From contig JBMOOM010000059.1 in the NCBI GenBank assembly GCA_049323275.1, positions 18,412 to 82,411 on the forward strand: a stretch of DNA of 64,000 nt, written 5' to 3'. A program made the position numbers and the translations under genes. The notes under the pieces are model-generated. The model saw only the letters and a program-made list of their open reading frames with translations, was not told where the DNA came from and made no database searches. Position 1 is the stretch's first letter. Each line of letters opens with the position of its first letter. This DNA comes from Taklimakanibacter sp049323275 (lineage in GTDB: Bacteria; Pseudomonadota; Alphaproteobacteria; Rhizobiales; Aestuariivirgaceae). Of this stretch, positions 33,211 through 43,024 are shown one piece after another.

Positions 33211-35471
33211 CAGCGTCTCTTTCCGCGGCCCATGCCGCGCCCGCGCAGCGAGCGCCGGGACACCGGCTTGCCCTTGCGGCCGTCGCTCATCATCTCGAAG
33301 CGCAGGCCGCCGGAAACGGGAGCCGCTTCGACGAGGCGCACCTCGACCGGATCGCCGAGCTGGAAAGTCTCGCCCGACCGCTCGCCGATGAGCGCGCGCC
33401 GCGTCTCGTCATAGACGAAATAGTCCGAGCCCAGCGTCCCGGCCGGAATGAAGCCGTCGGCGCCGGTGTCGTTGAGGGTGATGAAGAGGCCGGCCGCCAC
33501 CACGCCGCCGATACGGCCCGGAAAGCGCGCGCCGATCTGCGAGGCGAGGTGACTGGCGATCAGGCGGTCGACGGTCTCGCGCTCGGCCGCCATGGCGCGC
33601 CGCTCGGCGCCCGACACGAGTTCCGCCGTGTCGTTGAGCTGCGCCGTGTCCTCGGACGACAGACCATCCGGGCCGAGACCAAAAGCGGTGATGAGAGCGC
33701 GATGCACGATGAGGTCAGCATAACGCCGGATCGGTGAGGTGAAATGCGCATAGTGCCGCAAGTGCAGGCCGAAATGCCCGGTATTTTCGGTGTCATAGAC
33801 GGCCTGCGCCTGGCTGCGCAGCACCACCTCGTTCACCACATGCTGATATTCCTTGCCCTCGACCTCTTTCAGGATCTGATTGAAGTGGCGGGGCATCATG
33901 TGCTGGCCCTTGGCCAGATTGATGCCGACGGTCTTGAGGAATTCGGCGAGGCTGCGGATCTTCTCTTCGGCGGGATCGGCATGGACGCGATAGAGAAGCG
34001 GAATCTTGCGTTCGCCCAGCGTCTCGGCGGCGGCGACATTCGCCTGGATCATGAACTCCTCGATGAGCTTATGGGCATCGAGGCGTTCGGGCGTCACCAC
34101 CCGTTCGATGAGGCCGTGGGCATCGAGGATCAGCTTGCGTTCGGGCAGATCGAGCTCGAGCGGCTCGCGCCGGTTGCGGCCCTTGAGCAGCACCTTGTAG
34201 GCGGCCCAGAGCGGGCGCAGCACGGGGCCGAGCAGGGCTTCGGTCTTGTCGTCCGGCCGGCCGTCGATCGCCGCCTGCGCCTGCTGATAGGAGAGCTTCG
34301 CCGCCGAACGCATCACGCCGCGCACGAAGTGATGCTTGCGCTTGGCGCCGCTGCGGTCGAAGGTCATGAAGACGGCGAGACAGGGCCGCTCTTCGCGCTC
34401 GCGCAGCGAGCAGAGATCGTTGGAGATGCGCTCCGGCAGCATCGGCACGACGCGATCGGGGAAGTAGACCGAATTGCCGCGGATGCGCGCCTCGCGGTCG
34501 AGCGCCGAGCCGGGCCGCACATAGGTCGCGACATCGGCAATGGCGACGACGACTTTGACGCCACCTTCATTCTTGGGGTCGTCGTCGGGCTCGGCCCAGA
34601 CCGCATCGTCATGATCGCGCGCGTCGGGCGGATCGATGGTGACGAGCGGAATATCGCGCAGGTCGGTGCGATGGGCATGCGAGAAGGGCTTGAGCGCCTC
34701 GGCCTCGGCCAGAACCCGCGCCGGAAATTCCGACGGGATGCCGTGATGCTCTATGGCGATCAGCGAAATATTGCGCTGGCTCGATATGTCGCCGAGCCTT
34801 TCCTTCACGCGCGCCGTCGGCAGGCCGTGGCCGCGCCCGCGCATGACCTCGACGGAGACGAGCTCGCCGGGTTCGGCGCCGTTCTCGTGACCGGGCTGGA
34901 CCTGCAATTCATGCCGCGCCTTCTTGTCGACCGGCACGATGCGGGCGCCCTGGCCCTTGGCGTGGCGGTATATGCCGAGGATGCGGCTGCTGCGCCCGGC
35001 GATCTTGCGGATGACGCGGCCATGATAGGCGACATCGCGATCCTTCGCGGGCTCGAGGCGGGCGAGGACGCGGTCGCCCACCGCGGGTGGTTGCGCCTCC
35101 TCGCGTGTGCCTTTGCTGGCCTGCGCGACGATGAGGATCTGCGGCGGCTTGCCGGAAGCCATCTCCCATTCGGCGGGAACGGCGATCAACTCGCCGTCCG
35201 GGTCGCGGCCGGTTATTTCCACCACGGTGATCGGCGGCAATTCGCCGGCCTTGGCCATCGCACGGCCGGAGCGCTTGAGCTTGCCGTCCTGCTCCAGTTC
35301 CTTGAGCAGGCGCTTCAGCGCGATCCGCTGATTGTTCTTGATATTGAAGGCGCGCGCGATCTCGCGCTTGCCGACCTTGCCGGGGCTGGTCTTGATGAAG
35401 TCGATGAGCTGTTCGGCCGTCGGCAGGTCGCTTGATGTCTGCTTCGGCTTCCGCGCCACGACCCTACGCAC
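33210..35471 (-). CDS. rnr: Ribonuclease R
   Basis: 753-residue 3'-5' exoribonuclease that degrades structured RNA. It has an N-terminal winged helix, cold-shock domains (about 80-230), the RNB catalytic domain (about 255-590) with the active-site aspartates in DPPDARDHDDAV, and a C-terminal S1 domain (about 640-725). A basic tail ends the protein. The GTG at 35471 lies 8 bases inside topA; a second GTG at 35459 is also possible. Part of the topA-rnr-DUF983-nudix operon. Confidence 0.95.
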   Translation of the reverse strand: MRRVVARKPKQTSSDLPTAEQLIDFIKTSPGKVGKREIARAFNIKNNQRIALKRLLKELEQDGKLKRSGRAMAKAGELPPITVVEITGRDPDGELIAVPAEWEMASGKPPQILIVAQASKGTREEAQPPAVGDRVLARLEPAKDRDVAYHGRVIRKIAGRSSRILGIYRHAKGQGARIVPVDKKARHELQVQPGHENGAEPGELVSVEVMRGRGHGLPTARVKERLGDISSQRNISLIAIEHHGIPSEFPARVLAEAEALKPFSHAHRTDLRDIPLVTIDPPDARDHDDAVWAEPDDDPKNEGGVKVVVAIADVATYVRPGSALDREARIRGNSVYFPDRVVPMLPERISNDLCSLREREERPCLAVFMTFDRSGAKRKHHFVRGVMRSAAKLSYQQAQAAIDGRPDDKTEALLGPVLRPLWAAYKVLLKGRNRREPLELDLPERKLILDAHGLIERVVTPERLDAHKLIEEFMIQANVAAAETLGERKIPLLYRVHADPAEEKIRSLAEFLKTVGINLAKGQHMMPRHFNQILKEVEGKEYQHVVNEVVLRSQAQAVYDTENTGHFGLHLRHYAHFTSPIRRYADLIVHRALITAFGLGPDGLSSEDTAQLNDTAELVSGAERRAMAAERETVDRLIASHLASQIGARFPGRIGGVVAAGLFITLNDTGADGFIPAGTLGSDYFVYDETRRALIGERSGETFQLGDPVEVRLVEAAPVSGGLRFEMMSDGRKGKPVSRRSLRGRGMGRGKRR

Positions 35472-38100
35472 TCACTTCATCGGGCGAGGCGGCTTTCTTG
35501 CCGCGCTTGGCGGCCGCCTTCTTCGCGGGAGCTTTTTTCGCCGGCGCCTTCTTCGCGGCCTTGGGCTTGGCGGCTTTCTTCGCCTTGCCCTTGCCGGCAC
35601 GCGCCGCGAGAAGGATCACCGCTTCCTCGAGCGTCGTCTCTTCCGGTTCCTTGCCGCCCGGCAGCGTGGCGTTGATCTTGCCCCATTTCACGTAAGGTCC
35701 GTAACGCCCGCTCATCACATGGACGGGGCCGCCGCCTTCGGGATGCTCGCCCAGATCCTTGAGGGCGCCCGGACGCTTGCGGTTGGCGCTCTTCTCTTTC
35801 TTTTCGGCGAGCAGAGTGACGGCGCGGTTGAGGCCGACTGTATAGACCTCCTCCGGGTCGCTCAGCGTGGCATAGGTGCCGTCATGCAGGATGAAGGGGC
35901 CGAAGCGCCCGAAATTGGCGACGATCGGCTTGCCGGTTTCGGGATGGACACCCACCTCGCGCGGCAGCGACAGGAGGCGCAGGGCGGTTTCGAGGTCGAT
36001 GCTCGCGGGGTCGGTCTTCTTGGGGATAGAGGCGCGGCGCGGTTTTTCGCCTTCCGCCGCTTCGCCCAATTGCAGATAGGGACCGAAACGGCCGTCGCGG
36101 CGGGTCACCGGCTGGCCGGTCTCCGGGTCATGGCCGATCAGGAGGCCTTCCGCCGGCACCGCTTCGCCTTCGCCGCTGCCGGGCGTGATCTGGCGCGTGA
36201 AGCGGCAGTCGGGATAGTTAGAGCAGCCGACAAAGGCGCCGAACTTGCCGAGCTTGAGCGACAGCTGACCGTTCGAGCAGGACGGGCATGCGCGCGCCGG
36301 CTGGCCGTCGGCGCGTTCGGGAAAGACATGCGGACCCAGAATCTCGTTCAGCGCATCGAGCACATTGGTGATGCGCAGCTCCTGGATGTCGCCGACCGCG
36401 CCGGTGAAATCCTGCCAGAAATCGCGCAGCACCGCTTTCCAGTCGATCTCGCCATTGGAGATGCGGTCGAGCTGCTCTTCGAGATTGGCGGTGAAGTCAT
36501 ATTCGACATAGCGCTTGAAGAAGGCTTCCAGGAACGCCGTGACGAGCCGGCCCTTGTCCTCCGGAATGAGGCGCTTCTTGTCGACCCGGACATAACCGCG
36601 GTCGCGCAGCACCGAAAAGATGGCGGTGTAGGTGGAGGGCCGGCCGATGCCGAGCTCTTCCATCTTCTTGATGAGCGAGGCTTCGGAATAGCGCGGCGGC
36701 GGCTCGGTGAAATGCTGCTCGGGCGTGATCGACGTGACGCCGACGCCGTCGCCACGCGCCAGAGCCGGCAGCCGCTTCGAGTCTTCGTCCTCTTCGTCGT
36801 CGAGGCCTTCCTGATAGAGCTTCAGGAACCCGTCGAACTTCACCACCGACCCGGTGGCGCGGAAGGCGTAGGCCTTGCCGTCATTGCCCTTGGCGCCGAT
36901 ATCGGCGGTGGTGCGCTCGATCTCGGCGCTCTCCATCTGGCTGGCGATGGTGCGCTTCCAGATGAGCTCATAAAGCGCCATCTGGTCGGGATCGAGATTG
37001 CGGCGCAGATTTTCCGGAAAGCGGAACAGGTCGGTCGGCCGGATGGCTTCATGCGCTTCCTGCGCATTCTTGGCCTTGGTCGTGTATTTGCGCGGCACCG
37101 ACGGCAGATAGGGCTCGCCGAAGCGCTTGAGGATCGCGTTGCGCGTGGCGGCGATCGCCTCGCCGGCGAGATCGACGCCGTCGGTACGCATATAGGTGAT
37201 GAGACCGGTCACCTCGCCGCCGATATTGACGCCCTCATAGAGGCGCTGGGCGACCTGCATGGTCTTGGCGGAGGAGAAGCCGAGCTTGCGCGAGGCTTCC
37301 TGCTGGAGGGTCGCGGTGCGGAACGGCGGATAGGGGTGGCGCTTGACCGGCTTCGACTCGACCGAGTCGATGATGAAGTGAGCGCCCTTGAGCGCCGAGA
37401 CGATGGCCCGCGCCGACGCCTCGTTGCCGATGTCGAGCTTGCCCAGGCGTTTGCCGTCGATGGCGTTGAGGCGGGCGCCGAAGGCGTCGCCGCGGGGCGA
37501 TGTGAAGGCGCCGTCGATGGTCCAGTATTCCTGCGCCCTGAAGGCTTCGATCTCGAGCTCGCGGTCGCAGATGAGGCGCAAGGCCACCGATTGGACGCGT
37601 CCGGCCGAGCGCGAGCCCGGCAATTTGCGCCACAGCACCGGCGACAGGGTGAAGCCGACGAGATAATCGAGGGCGCGGCGGGCGAGATAGGCATCGACGA
37701 GGGCGGCATCGACCTGGCGGGGATGCTTCATCGCCTCGAGCACCGACTGCTTGGTGATGGCGTTGAACACCACCCGGTCGATCTCCTTGCCCTTGAGGGC
37801 GCCTTTCTTCCTGAGGATCTCCAGCACATGCCAGGAGATGGCTTCGCCCTCGCGATCAGGGTCGGTGGCGAGGATCAGCCGGTCGCTGTCCTTCAGCGCC
37901 GCCGCGATGTCGGAGACACGCTTGGCCGACTTGCCGTCGACCTCCCAGGACATGGCGAAATCTTCGTCGGGGCGCACCGAGCCATCCTTGGGCGGCAGAT
38001 CGCGCACATGGCCGTAGGAGGCGAGGACGGTGTAGTCCTTGCCGAGATACTTGTTGATCGTTTTGGCCTTTGCTGGCGATTCGACGACGACGACTGTCAT
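35464..38100 (-). CDS. topA: DNA topoisomerase I
   Basis: 878-residue type IA topoisomerase that relaxes negative supercoils. It has the TOPRIM domain (VVVVESPAKA, DPDREGEAI), the active-site tyrosine in GLITYMRTDGVDL, a zinc ribbon with CPSC and C..YPDC, repeated C-terminal topoisomerase domains with GRFGPY/GRYGPYVKWG strands, and a Lys/Ala-rich tail. Length is usual for alphaproteobacteria. It follows dprA on the minus strand after a 320-base gap and overlaps rnr. Confidence 0.97.
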   Translation of the reverse strand: MTVVVVESPAKAKTINKYLGKDYTVLASYGHVRDLPPKDGSVRPDEDFAMSWEVDGKSAKRVSDIAAALKDSDRLILATDPDREGEAISWHVLEILRKKGALKGKEIDRVVFNAITKQSVLEAMKHPRQVDAALVDAYLARRALDYLVGFTLSPVLWRKLPGSRSAGRVQSVALRLICDRELEIEAFRAQEYWTIDGAFTSPRGDAFGARLNAIDGKRLGKLDIGNEASARAIVSALKGAHFIIDSVESKPVKRHPYPPFRTATLQQEASRKLGFSSAKTMQVAQRLYEGVNIGGEVTGLITYMRTDGVDLAGEAIAATRNAILKRFGEPYLPSVPRKYTTKAKNAQEAHEAIRPTDLFRFPENLRRNLDPDQMALYELIWKRTIASQMESAEIERTTADIGAKGNDGKAYAFRATGSVVKFDGFLKLYQEGLDDEEDEDSKRLPALARGDGVGVTSITPEQHFTEPPPRYSEASLIKKMEELGIGRPSTYTAIFSVLRDRGYVRVDKKRLIPEDKGRLVTAFLEAFFKRYVEYDFTANLEEQLDRISNGEIDWKAVLRDFWQDFTGAVGDIQELRITNVLDALNEILGPHVFPERADGQPARACPSCSNGQLSLKLGKFGAFVGCSNYPDCRFTRQITPGSGEGEAVPAEGLLIGHDPETGQPVTRRDGRFGPYLQLGEAAEGEKPRRASIPKKTDPASIDLETALRLLSLPREVGVHPETGKPIVANFGRFGPFILHDGTYATLSDPEEVYTVGLNRAVTLLAEKKEKSANRKRPGALKDLGEHPEGGGPVHVMSGRYGPYVKWGKINATLPGGKEPEETTLEEAVILLAARAGKGKAKKAAKPKAAKKAPAKKAPAKKAAAKRGKKAASPDEVSA

Positions 38101-38420
38101 TTATCTTGCGTTCTGAAAGCTAGGACGGGGCTCATATAGGGATCGTTTCCGCCCCGCAAGCCTTGCGGAGGCTCATTCCACGCCAAACTGAAGCCTTAAG
38201 GTTGATGGATGCAACCTAAAGTAATTGAGAGCCTATGCGGTGGGTATATAGGCAGGTCTGTCCGAAAAGCAACTGCCCTAACGGCAATCACGACCTGCGC
38301 CTCGGACCCGCAGCGTTTGACGGAACTGCCGGGAGCTCTTCGGCCCGGCTCAGATCAGGATCACTTCAGGCCTGTCCGTGAGATCGCCAGAACATGAGAA
38401 ACGGCGTCACGGTCGTACCC
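38101..38420. other. Gap between dprA and topA
   Basis: 320 bases without a convincing gene. A hairpin (GCCGGG 38328-38333, CCCGGC 38344-38349) lies 70 bases after the dprA stop and may end its transcript; the rest must hold the topA promoter. A short plus-strand frame at 38209-38397 lacks homology and a ribosome binding site. Confidence 0.4.
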
Positions 38421-39500
38421 TTACGAAACGAGAGACACGAGCTGCCGTCCGTGGCGGGTCAGTTTGCCCGTGAGCTCGAGCTCGAGCAACAGCCCGAGCA
38501 CCAGTTGCGCCGGCACGCCGCTCTCGCGGATGAGATCGTCGATCTCGGTCGGTGTGGGGCTGAGATGCGCCAGGATGGCCGAGCGCGCCGAGCCGTCGAT
38601 CTCGGTTTCGGGGATGGGATCGCCCGCCGGCGCTTCGGCAAGCGGCCGTGGCCGCATGGCGAGCAGCACGTCGACGACCTCCTGGCTCCGGCTCAGGAGA
38701 TGCGCGCCTTCGCTGATCAGCCGGTTGGTGCCTTCGGCGCGCGGATCGAGCGGCGAGCCGGGCACCGCGAAGACCTCGCGGCCTTGCTCATTGGCGAAAC
38801 GCGCGGTGATGAGGGAGCCCGAGCGCAAGGCGGCCTCGACGACGATCACCGCGCGGCTCATGCCGGAGATGATGCGGTTGCGCCGTGGAAAGGACGTCTC
38901 GCGCGGCGTCGCGCCCGGCGGCATTTCCGAGATGAGAAGGCCGTCCTCGCCGATCGCTTTCTGCAGGCCGGCATTCTCCGCCGGATAGACGATATCGATG
39001 CCGGTGCCGAGAACCGCCGCGGTGCCGCGCCGGAGCGAGGCCTCATGCGCCGCGGTGTCGATGCCGCGCGCGAGCCCCGAGACGATGGTGAGCCCGGCCA
39101 TGGCGAGATCGTTGGCGAAAGTGCGGGCGAGCCGCTTGCCATTGGCGGAGGCATTGCGCGAGCCGACGATCGCCACCGCATCCTGCGCCAGGAGCGCCGT
39201 CTTGCCCTTGATGCAGAGAAGCGGCGGCGCGCCGTCGCTATGGCGCAGCAGCGGCGGATAATCGGGCTCGGGCTTGGCGACGAAGCGGGCACCGGCCGCT
39301 TGTGCCCTGTCGAGCTCGGTCTGCGCCTCTTCGGCGCCACAGATCCGGATCGGTCGCCTGCGGGTGAGTTCGGGAAGGGCTTCGAGCGCGGCGCCGGCGC
39401 TGCCGAATTTGGCCAGCAGCTGATCGAAATTGATCGCGCCGATATTCTCGCTGCGGATCAGGCGCAGCCAGTCTAGCCGCTCCTGATCCGCCAGGATCAT
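38421..39500 (-). CDS. dprA: DNA-processing protein DprA
   Basis: 359-residue protein that loads RecA on incoming single-stranded DNA during transformation. An N-terminal SAM-like segment is followed by the Rossmann-type domain with VAIVGSRNAS, SGLARGIDTAAH, GTGIDIVYP and FPRRNRIISG, and a winged-helix C-terminal domain (about 295-355). The ATG at 39500 overlaps the plsY stop (ATGA). A longer frame upstream lies inside plsY and is rejected. DprA is kept in many bacteria not known to be competent. Confidence 0.95.
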   Translation of the reverse strand: MILADQERLDWLRLIRSENIGAINFDQLLAKFGSAGAALEALPELTRRRPIRICGAEEAQTELDRAQAAGARFVAKPEPDYPPLLRHSDGAPPLLCIKGKTALLAQDAVAIVGSRNASANGKRLARTFANDLAMAGLTIVSGLARGIDTAAHEASLRRGTAAVLGTGIDIVYPAENAGLQKAIGEDGLLISEMPPGATPRETSFPRRNRIISGMSRAVIVVEAALRSGSLITARFANEQGREVFAVPGSPLDPRAEGTNRLISEGAHLLSRSQEVVDVLLAMRPRPLAEAPAGDPIPETEIDGSARSAILAHLSPTPTEIDDLIRESGVPAQLVLGLLLELELTGKLTRHGRQLVSLVS

Positions 39501-40114
39501 GATTTGGAGCCGAGCTTGATCTTCGACTCCTGGCCTTTGAGCAGGCGCGCGATATTCTCGTGATGCATGATCCAGATCAGCGCCGCGAGCAGGATGAGGG
39601 GCAGCACATAGGTCGGCCGGCCGAGGAGCCACGCCCAGAGCGGGCTCAGGGCCGAGGCGGTGAGCGCCGAGATCGAGGAGATGCGGAAGATGAAGGCCAG
39701 AGCGAGCCAGACGGCGAGGAAGATGAGGCCCAGCGGCCAGTAGAGGCCGAACAGGATGCCGATATTGGTGGCGACGCCCTTGCCGCCCTTGAAGCCGAGC
39801 CAGATGGGGAAGAGATGGCCGGCGAAAGCGGCGAGGCCGGCGATGAGCCCGGCCGTCTCACCGCCCAGAAGCTTCATGAGCAGGATCGGCAGCGTGCCCT
39901 TGAGCGCGTCGGCGACGAGTGTTGCGGCCGCGACCTTCTTGTTGCCGGTCCGCAGCACGTTGGTGGCGCCGATATTGCCCGATCCGATGGCGCGCACATC
40001 GCCCAGGCCCGCCCAGCGCGTGAACAGGAGGCCGAAGGGAATGGAGCCCGACAGATAGCCGAGGAGGGCGGCCATGATCGCCATGGCCGGCGTGACCGCC
40101 GCGAAATCGAGCAT
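39497..40114 (-). CDS. plsY: Glycerol-3-phosphate acyltransferase PlsY
   Basis: 205-residue inner membrane enzyme that transfers acyl groups from acyl phosphate to glycerol-3-phosphate, the first step in phospholipid synthesis. Signature motifs: GSIPFGLL, GSGNIGATNVLR, and GHLFPIWLGFKGGKGVAT. Five transmembrane helices are expected. GGAGGGACAG sets the start at 40114 rather than an in-frame codon 30 bases earlier. Its end overlaps dprA by 4 bases. Confidence 0.95.
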   Translation of the reverse strand: MLDFAAVTPAMAIMAALLGYLSGSIPFGLLFTRWAGLGDVRAIGSGNIGATNVLRTGNKKVAAATLVADALKGTLPILLMKLLGGETAGLIAGLAAFAGHLFPIWLGFKGGKGVATNIGILFGLYWPLGLIFLAVWLALAFIFRISSISALTASALSPLWAWLLGRPTYVLPLILLAALIWIMHHENIARLLKGQESKIKLGSKS

Positions 40115-40180
40115 CTGTCCCTCCGTTAGAGCGCCTCCGGCCAAAGCCGAAGGCTTCGGCGTGTGGAATTCGCTCCGCTC

Positions 40181-41503
40181 CTAGTGGGACGGATCGTACG
40201 CATAGACCGTGCGTCCCGCAACGACCGTTTCGAGCACGCGGCCTTCCAGCGTCCGATGCTCGAAGGGCGAGTTCTTCGAGCGCGACCGCAGGACATGGTC
40301 CTCGACCGTCCAGCTGTGCTGGATGTCGGCGAGGGTGAAATCGGCGGGTGCGCCGGGCGCCAGGCGTCCGGCTTCGAGGCCCAGTATCCGCGCCGGCTTG
40401 GCGGAGAGGGCATCGATGAGCCGGGGCAGCGGCACGCCGTCATTGTGATGCAGGCTGAGGCTCGCCGAGAACAGCGTCTCGAGGCCGATGGCGCCGAATT
40501 CGGCTTCGGCGAAAGGCAGCCGCTTGGTGTCGGCGCTCTGCGGATCATGGCTCGACACGATGACGTCGATCGTGCCGTCCTGCACGCCTTCGACCAGAGC
40601 GCGCCGGTCGTCCTCGGTGCGCAGCGGGGGCGACAGTTTGAAGAAGGTGCGGTAGGCGCCGATGTCGTTCTCGTTGAGGACGAGATGATTGACCGACACG
40701 CCGCAGGTGACGGGCAGGCCGCGCGCCTTGGCGGCGCGGATGACCTCGACCGACTGGCGGCAGGAGACCTGCGCCACGTGATAGCGCGCACCGGTCGATT
40801 CGACGAGGCGCAGATCACGCTCGACCATGATGACTTCCGAGACGGCGAGCGTGCCCGACAGGCCGAGGCGGCTCGCCCGCTCGCTGGCATTCATGACGCC
40901 GGTGGCGAGCGTCGGTTCCTCGGCGTGCTGGACCACCAGCATGTCGAAGTCCTTGGCGTAAGCGAGCGCCCGGCGGAAGATCCGTGCATTGGCAACCGCC
41001 TTGTTGCCGTCGGTGACGGCGACGGCGCCGGCTTCCTGCAGCGTGCCGATCTCGGTCATGAGCTCACCGCCGAGGCCCTTGGTGAGGGCGGCCATCGGGG
41101 CCACCCGCACGATCGCCGTGTCGCGCGCGCGCCTGAGGATGAAATCGACGATCGCCGCGTCGTCGATGATGGGATTGGTATTGGGCATCACGATCATCGT
41201 TGTGATGCCGCCGGCGGCGGCTGCTTCCGAGGCGGTCGCCAGCGTCTCGCGGTATTCATTGCCGGGCTCGCCGGTGAAGACGCGCATATCGATGAGGCCG
41301 GGCACCAGAAGCTGGCCGCGGCAGTCGAAGGTCGTCGTGCCCGCGCCCGCCGATTGCGCCGTGACCTTCGGTCCGGCGGCCAGGATCCAGCCGTCTTCGA
41401 TCAGCAATCCGCCTTTTTCGTCAAGGCCTTGCGCCGGATCGATGAGACGCGCGTTGAGATAGGCCTTGCGTCCAGCCGAATGTTTCGCCGATGGCGCCAT
41501 CAT
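40181..41503 (-). CDS. Dihydroorotase-like protein lacking metal-binding histidines (PyrC')
   Basis: 440-residue amidohydrolase-fold protein immediately downstream of and overlapping pyrB. The usual D-x-H-x-H zinc motif is replaced: GLIDMRVFTGEPG (69-81) has Arg74 and Phe76 where the two histidines should be. The later SSHDPQS and the GAIGLETL region remain. In Pseudomonas a comparable inactive PyrC' holds aspartate transcarbamoylase together, so this protein is best read as a structural partner of PyrB. A functional dihydroorotase must be encoded elsewhere. Confidence 0.88.
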   Translation of the reverse strand: MMAPSAKHSAGRKAYLNARLIDPAQGLDEKGGLLIEDGWILAAGPKVTAQSAGAGTTTFDCRGQLLVPGLIDMRVFTGEPGNEYRETLATASEAAAAGGITTMIVMPNTNPIIDDAAIVDFILRRARDTAIVRVAPMAALTKGLGGELMTEIGTLQEAGAVAVTDGNKAVANARIFRRALAYAKDFDMLVVQHAEEPTLATGVMNASERASRLGLSGTLAVSEVIMVERDLRLVESTGARYHVAQVSCRQSVEVIRAAKARGLPVTCGVSVNHLVLNENDIGAYRTFFKLSPPLRTEDDRRALVEGVQDGTIDVIVSSHDPQSADTKRLPFAEAEFGAIGLETLFSASLSLHHNDGVPLPRLIDALSAKPARILGLEAGRLAPGAPADFTLADIQHSWTVEDHVLRSRSKNSPFEHRTLEGRVLETVVAGRTVYAYDPSH

Positions 41504-42462
41504 GCGTTGCCGCCTCCCGGCAGATTGCGGGCGAGCGCGTCGAGCACGGCCATGCGCACCGCGACCCCCATTTCCACTTGTTCGCGAATGACCGATTGCA
41601 CGCCGTCGGCGACATTGGAGTCGATCTCGATGCCGCGATTCATCGGACCCGGATGCATCACCAGCGCATCGGGCTTGGCGAGCTTCAGCTTCTCCTCGTC
41701 GAGCCCGTAGAACCGGTAATATTCGCGCACCGACGGCACGAAGGCGCCGCTCATGCGCTCGAGCTGCAGCCTCAGCATCATCACCACATCGGCGCCTTCG
41801 ACGCCCTCGCGCATATTGCGATGGACTTCGACGCCGAAATTCTGGGCGCCGGTCGGCAGGAGCGTCGAGGGCGCCACGAGGCGGACGCGGGCGCCGAGCT
41901 TGTTGAGAAGATGGATATTGGAGCGCGCCACGCGCGAATGCAGCACGTCGCCGCAGATCGCCACGACGAGACCCTCGATGCGCCCCTTGCGGCGGCGGAT
42001 GGTGAGGGCGTCGAGCAGCGCCTGGGTCGGGTGCTCATGCTGGCCGTCGCCGGCATTGACGACGGCGCAGGAGACTTTCTGGGCGAGGAGCTCGGCTGCT
42101 CCCGAGGAGGGATGGCGCACCACCAGTATGTCGGGATGCATGGCGTTCAGCGTCATCGCGGTGTCGAGCACCGTCTCGCCCTTGGAGATGGCGGAGGTCG
42201 ACACCGCCATGTTGAGCACATCGGCGCCGAGCCTCTTGCCGGCGATTTCGAAGGAGCTTTGGGTCCGGGTCGACGCCTCGAAGAACAGGTTGATCTGGGT
42301 GCGCCCCGACAGCACCGCCTGGCGCTTGTCGATCTGGCGGCTCACCTCGACGTAACGCTCGCCGAGATCGAGCAGCGTCACGATTTCCTGAGCTGAAAGG
42401 GGTTCGATGCCGAGCAGATGCTGGCCTTCGATGAGGCGTTTGGAATTTCGCGCTTGGGTCAT
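41500..42462 (-). CDS. pyrB: Aspartate carbamoyltransferase catalytic subunit
   Basis: 320-residue enzyme catalysing carbamoyl-aspartate formation in pyrimidine synthesis. The carbamoyl-phosphate loop FFEASTRTQSSFE, the HPTQALLD block and MHPGPMNRG are intact. The start at 42462 gives MTQARNSKRLIEG, as in relatives; the longer frame upstream is GC-rich noise. It overlaps the PyrC'-like gene by 4 bases, so the two subunits are probably made in equal amounts. No pyrI-type regulatory subunit is present. Confidence 0.96.
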   Translation of the reverse strand: MTQARNSKRLIEGQHLLGIEPLSAQEIVTLLDLGERYVEVSRQIDKRQAVLSGRTQINLFFEASTRTQSSFEIAGKRLGADVLNMAVSTSAISKGETVLDTAMTLNAMHPDILVVRHPSSGAAELLAQKVSCAVVNAGDGQHEHPTQALLDALTIRRRKGRIEGLVVAICGDVLHSRVARSNIHLLNKLGARVRLVAPSTLLPTGAQNFGVEVHRNMREGVEGADVVMMLRLQLERMSGAFVPSVREYYRFYGLDEEKLKLAKPDALVMHPGPMNRGIEIDSNVADGVQSVIREQVEMGVAVRMAVLDALARNLPGGGNA

Positions 42463-42640
42463 CGAAGGCCACTGTCTAGGGACGATTCCGCCAGCCTGCA
42501 AGCGGCAAAAGGAGCCTGTGGGTAAGTCACCAAGAGCGCACCACAAAATCGCCCCGAATGATGCGGCAGGATCGCTGCCGGGCGGTTCGGGACGGCCGCT
42601 CGCCAATCAGAGGGCCGGGGGCCTTTGCTGGAGTGATTTC

Positions 42641-43003
42641 ATGTTGAGGACTTTCGTTGTCGGCGGCGCGCTCTTGCTGGCAGCTTTTGCGGGGACGGCA
42701 CCGTCGGCCAAGGCGGATACGCGGATCGGCGTGACCATCAATGAGGGCTGGACGCCGTCGCAATACTACCCGGACGATCCGGATGACGACTATGACGACG
42801 ACCAGGACTACATCTCCTGCGGCGAAGGCCGCCAGATCGTGCGCGATGAAGGATTCCGGCGCGTGCGCACCGTCCGCTGCGGCGCGGAAGTCTATCGCTA
42901 TGAGGCGGTCAGGCGCTACCGGTTGTGGAGCGTCAAGGTCAGCGCCCGGTCGGGCCGGATCGTCAGCGCCAGGGTGATCGGCAATTACGGCGACTATTAC
43001 TGA
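42641..43003 (+). CDS. Small exported protein, function unknown
   Basis: 120-residue protein with a signal peptide (1-25, ending AKA). The mature part has an Asp/Tyr-rich stretch, then ISCGEGRQIVRDEGFRRVRTVRCG, with one Cys on each side suggesting a disulfide, then a YRYEAVRRYRLWSVKVS strand set. The pattern (I-S-C-x-x-G-x2-I-V-R-x-x-G-F) recurs in Rhizobiales hypothetical proteins and recalls PepSY-like folds. Convergent with the acidic protein that follows. Confidence 0.7.
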   Translation: MLRTFVVGGALLLAAFAGTAPSAKADTRIGVTINEGWTPSQYYPDDPDDDYDDDQDYISCGEGRQIVRDEGFRRVRTVRCGAEVYRYEAVRRYRLWSVKVSARSGRIVSARVIGNYGDYY

Positions 43004-43024
43004 GCCGGCATGAACGGGCCCATG

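Noticed and set aside
33744..38139. Long plus-strand frames opposite rnr and topA
   Set aside because: They mirror two genes with unmistakable domains and have Arg/Gly/Ala-rich composition with no motif of their own.
38209..38397. Short frame between dprA and topA
   Set aside because: No ribosome binding site, no family resemblance, and it lies across the expected topA promoter.
40130..40165. GCCGAAGGCTTCGGC palindrome before plsY
   Set aside because: Arms of 7 bases with almost no loop; too short to call a terminator or a repeat family with confidence.
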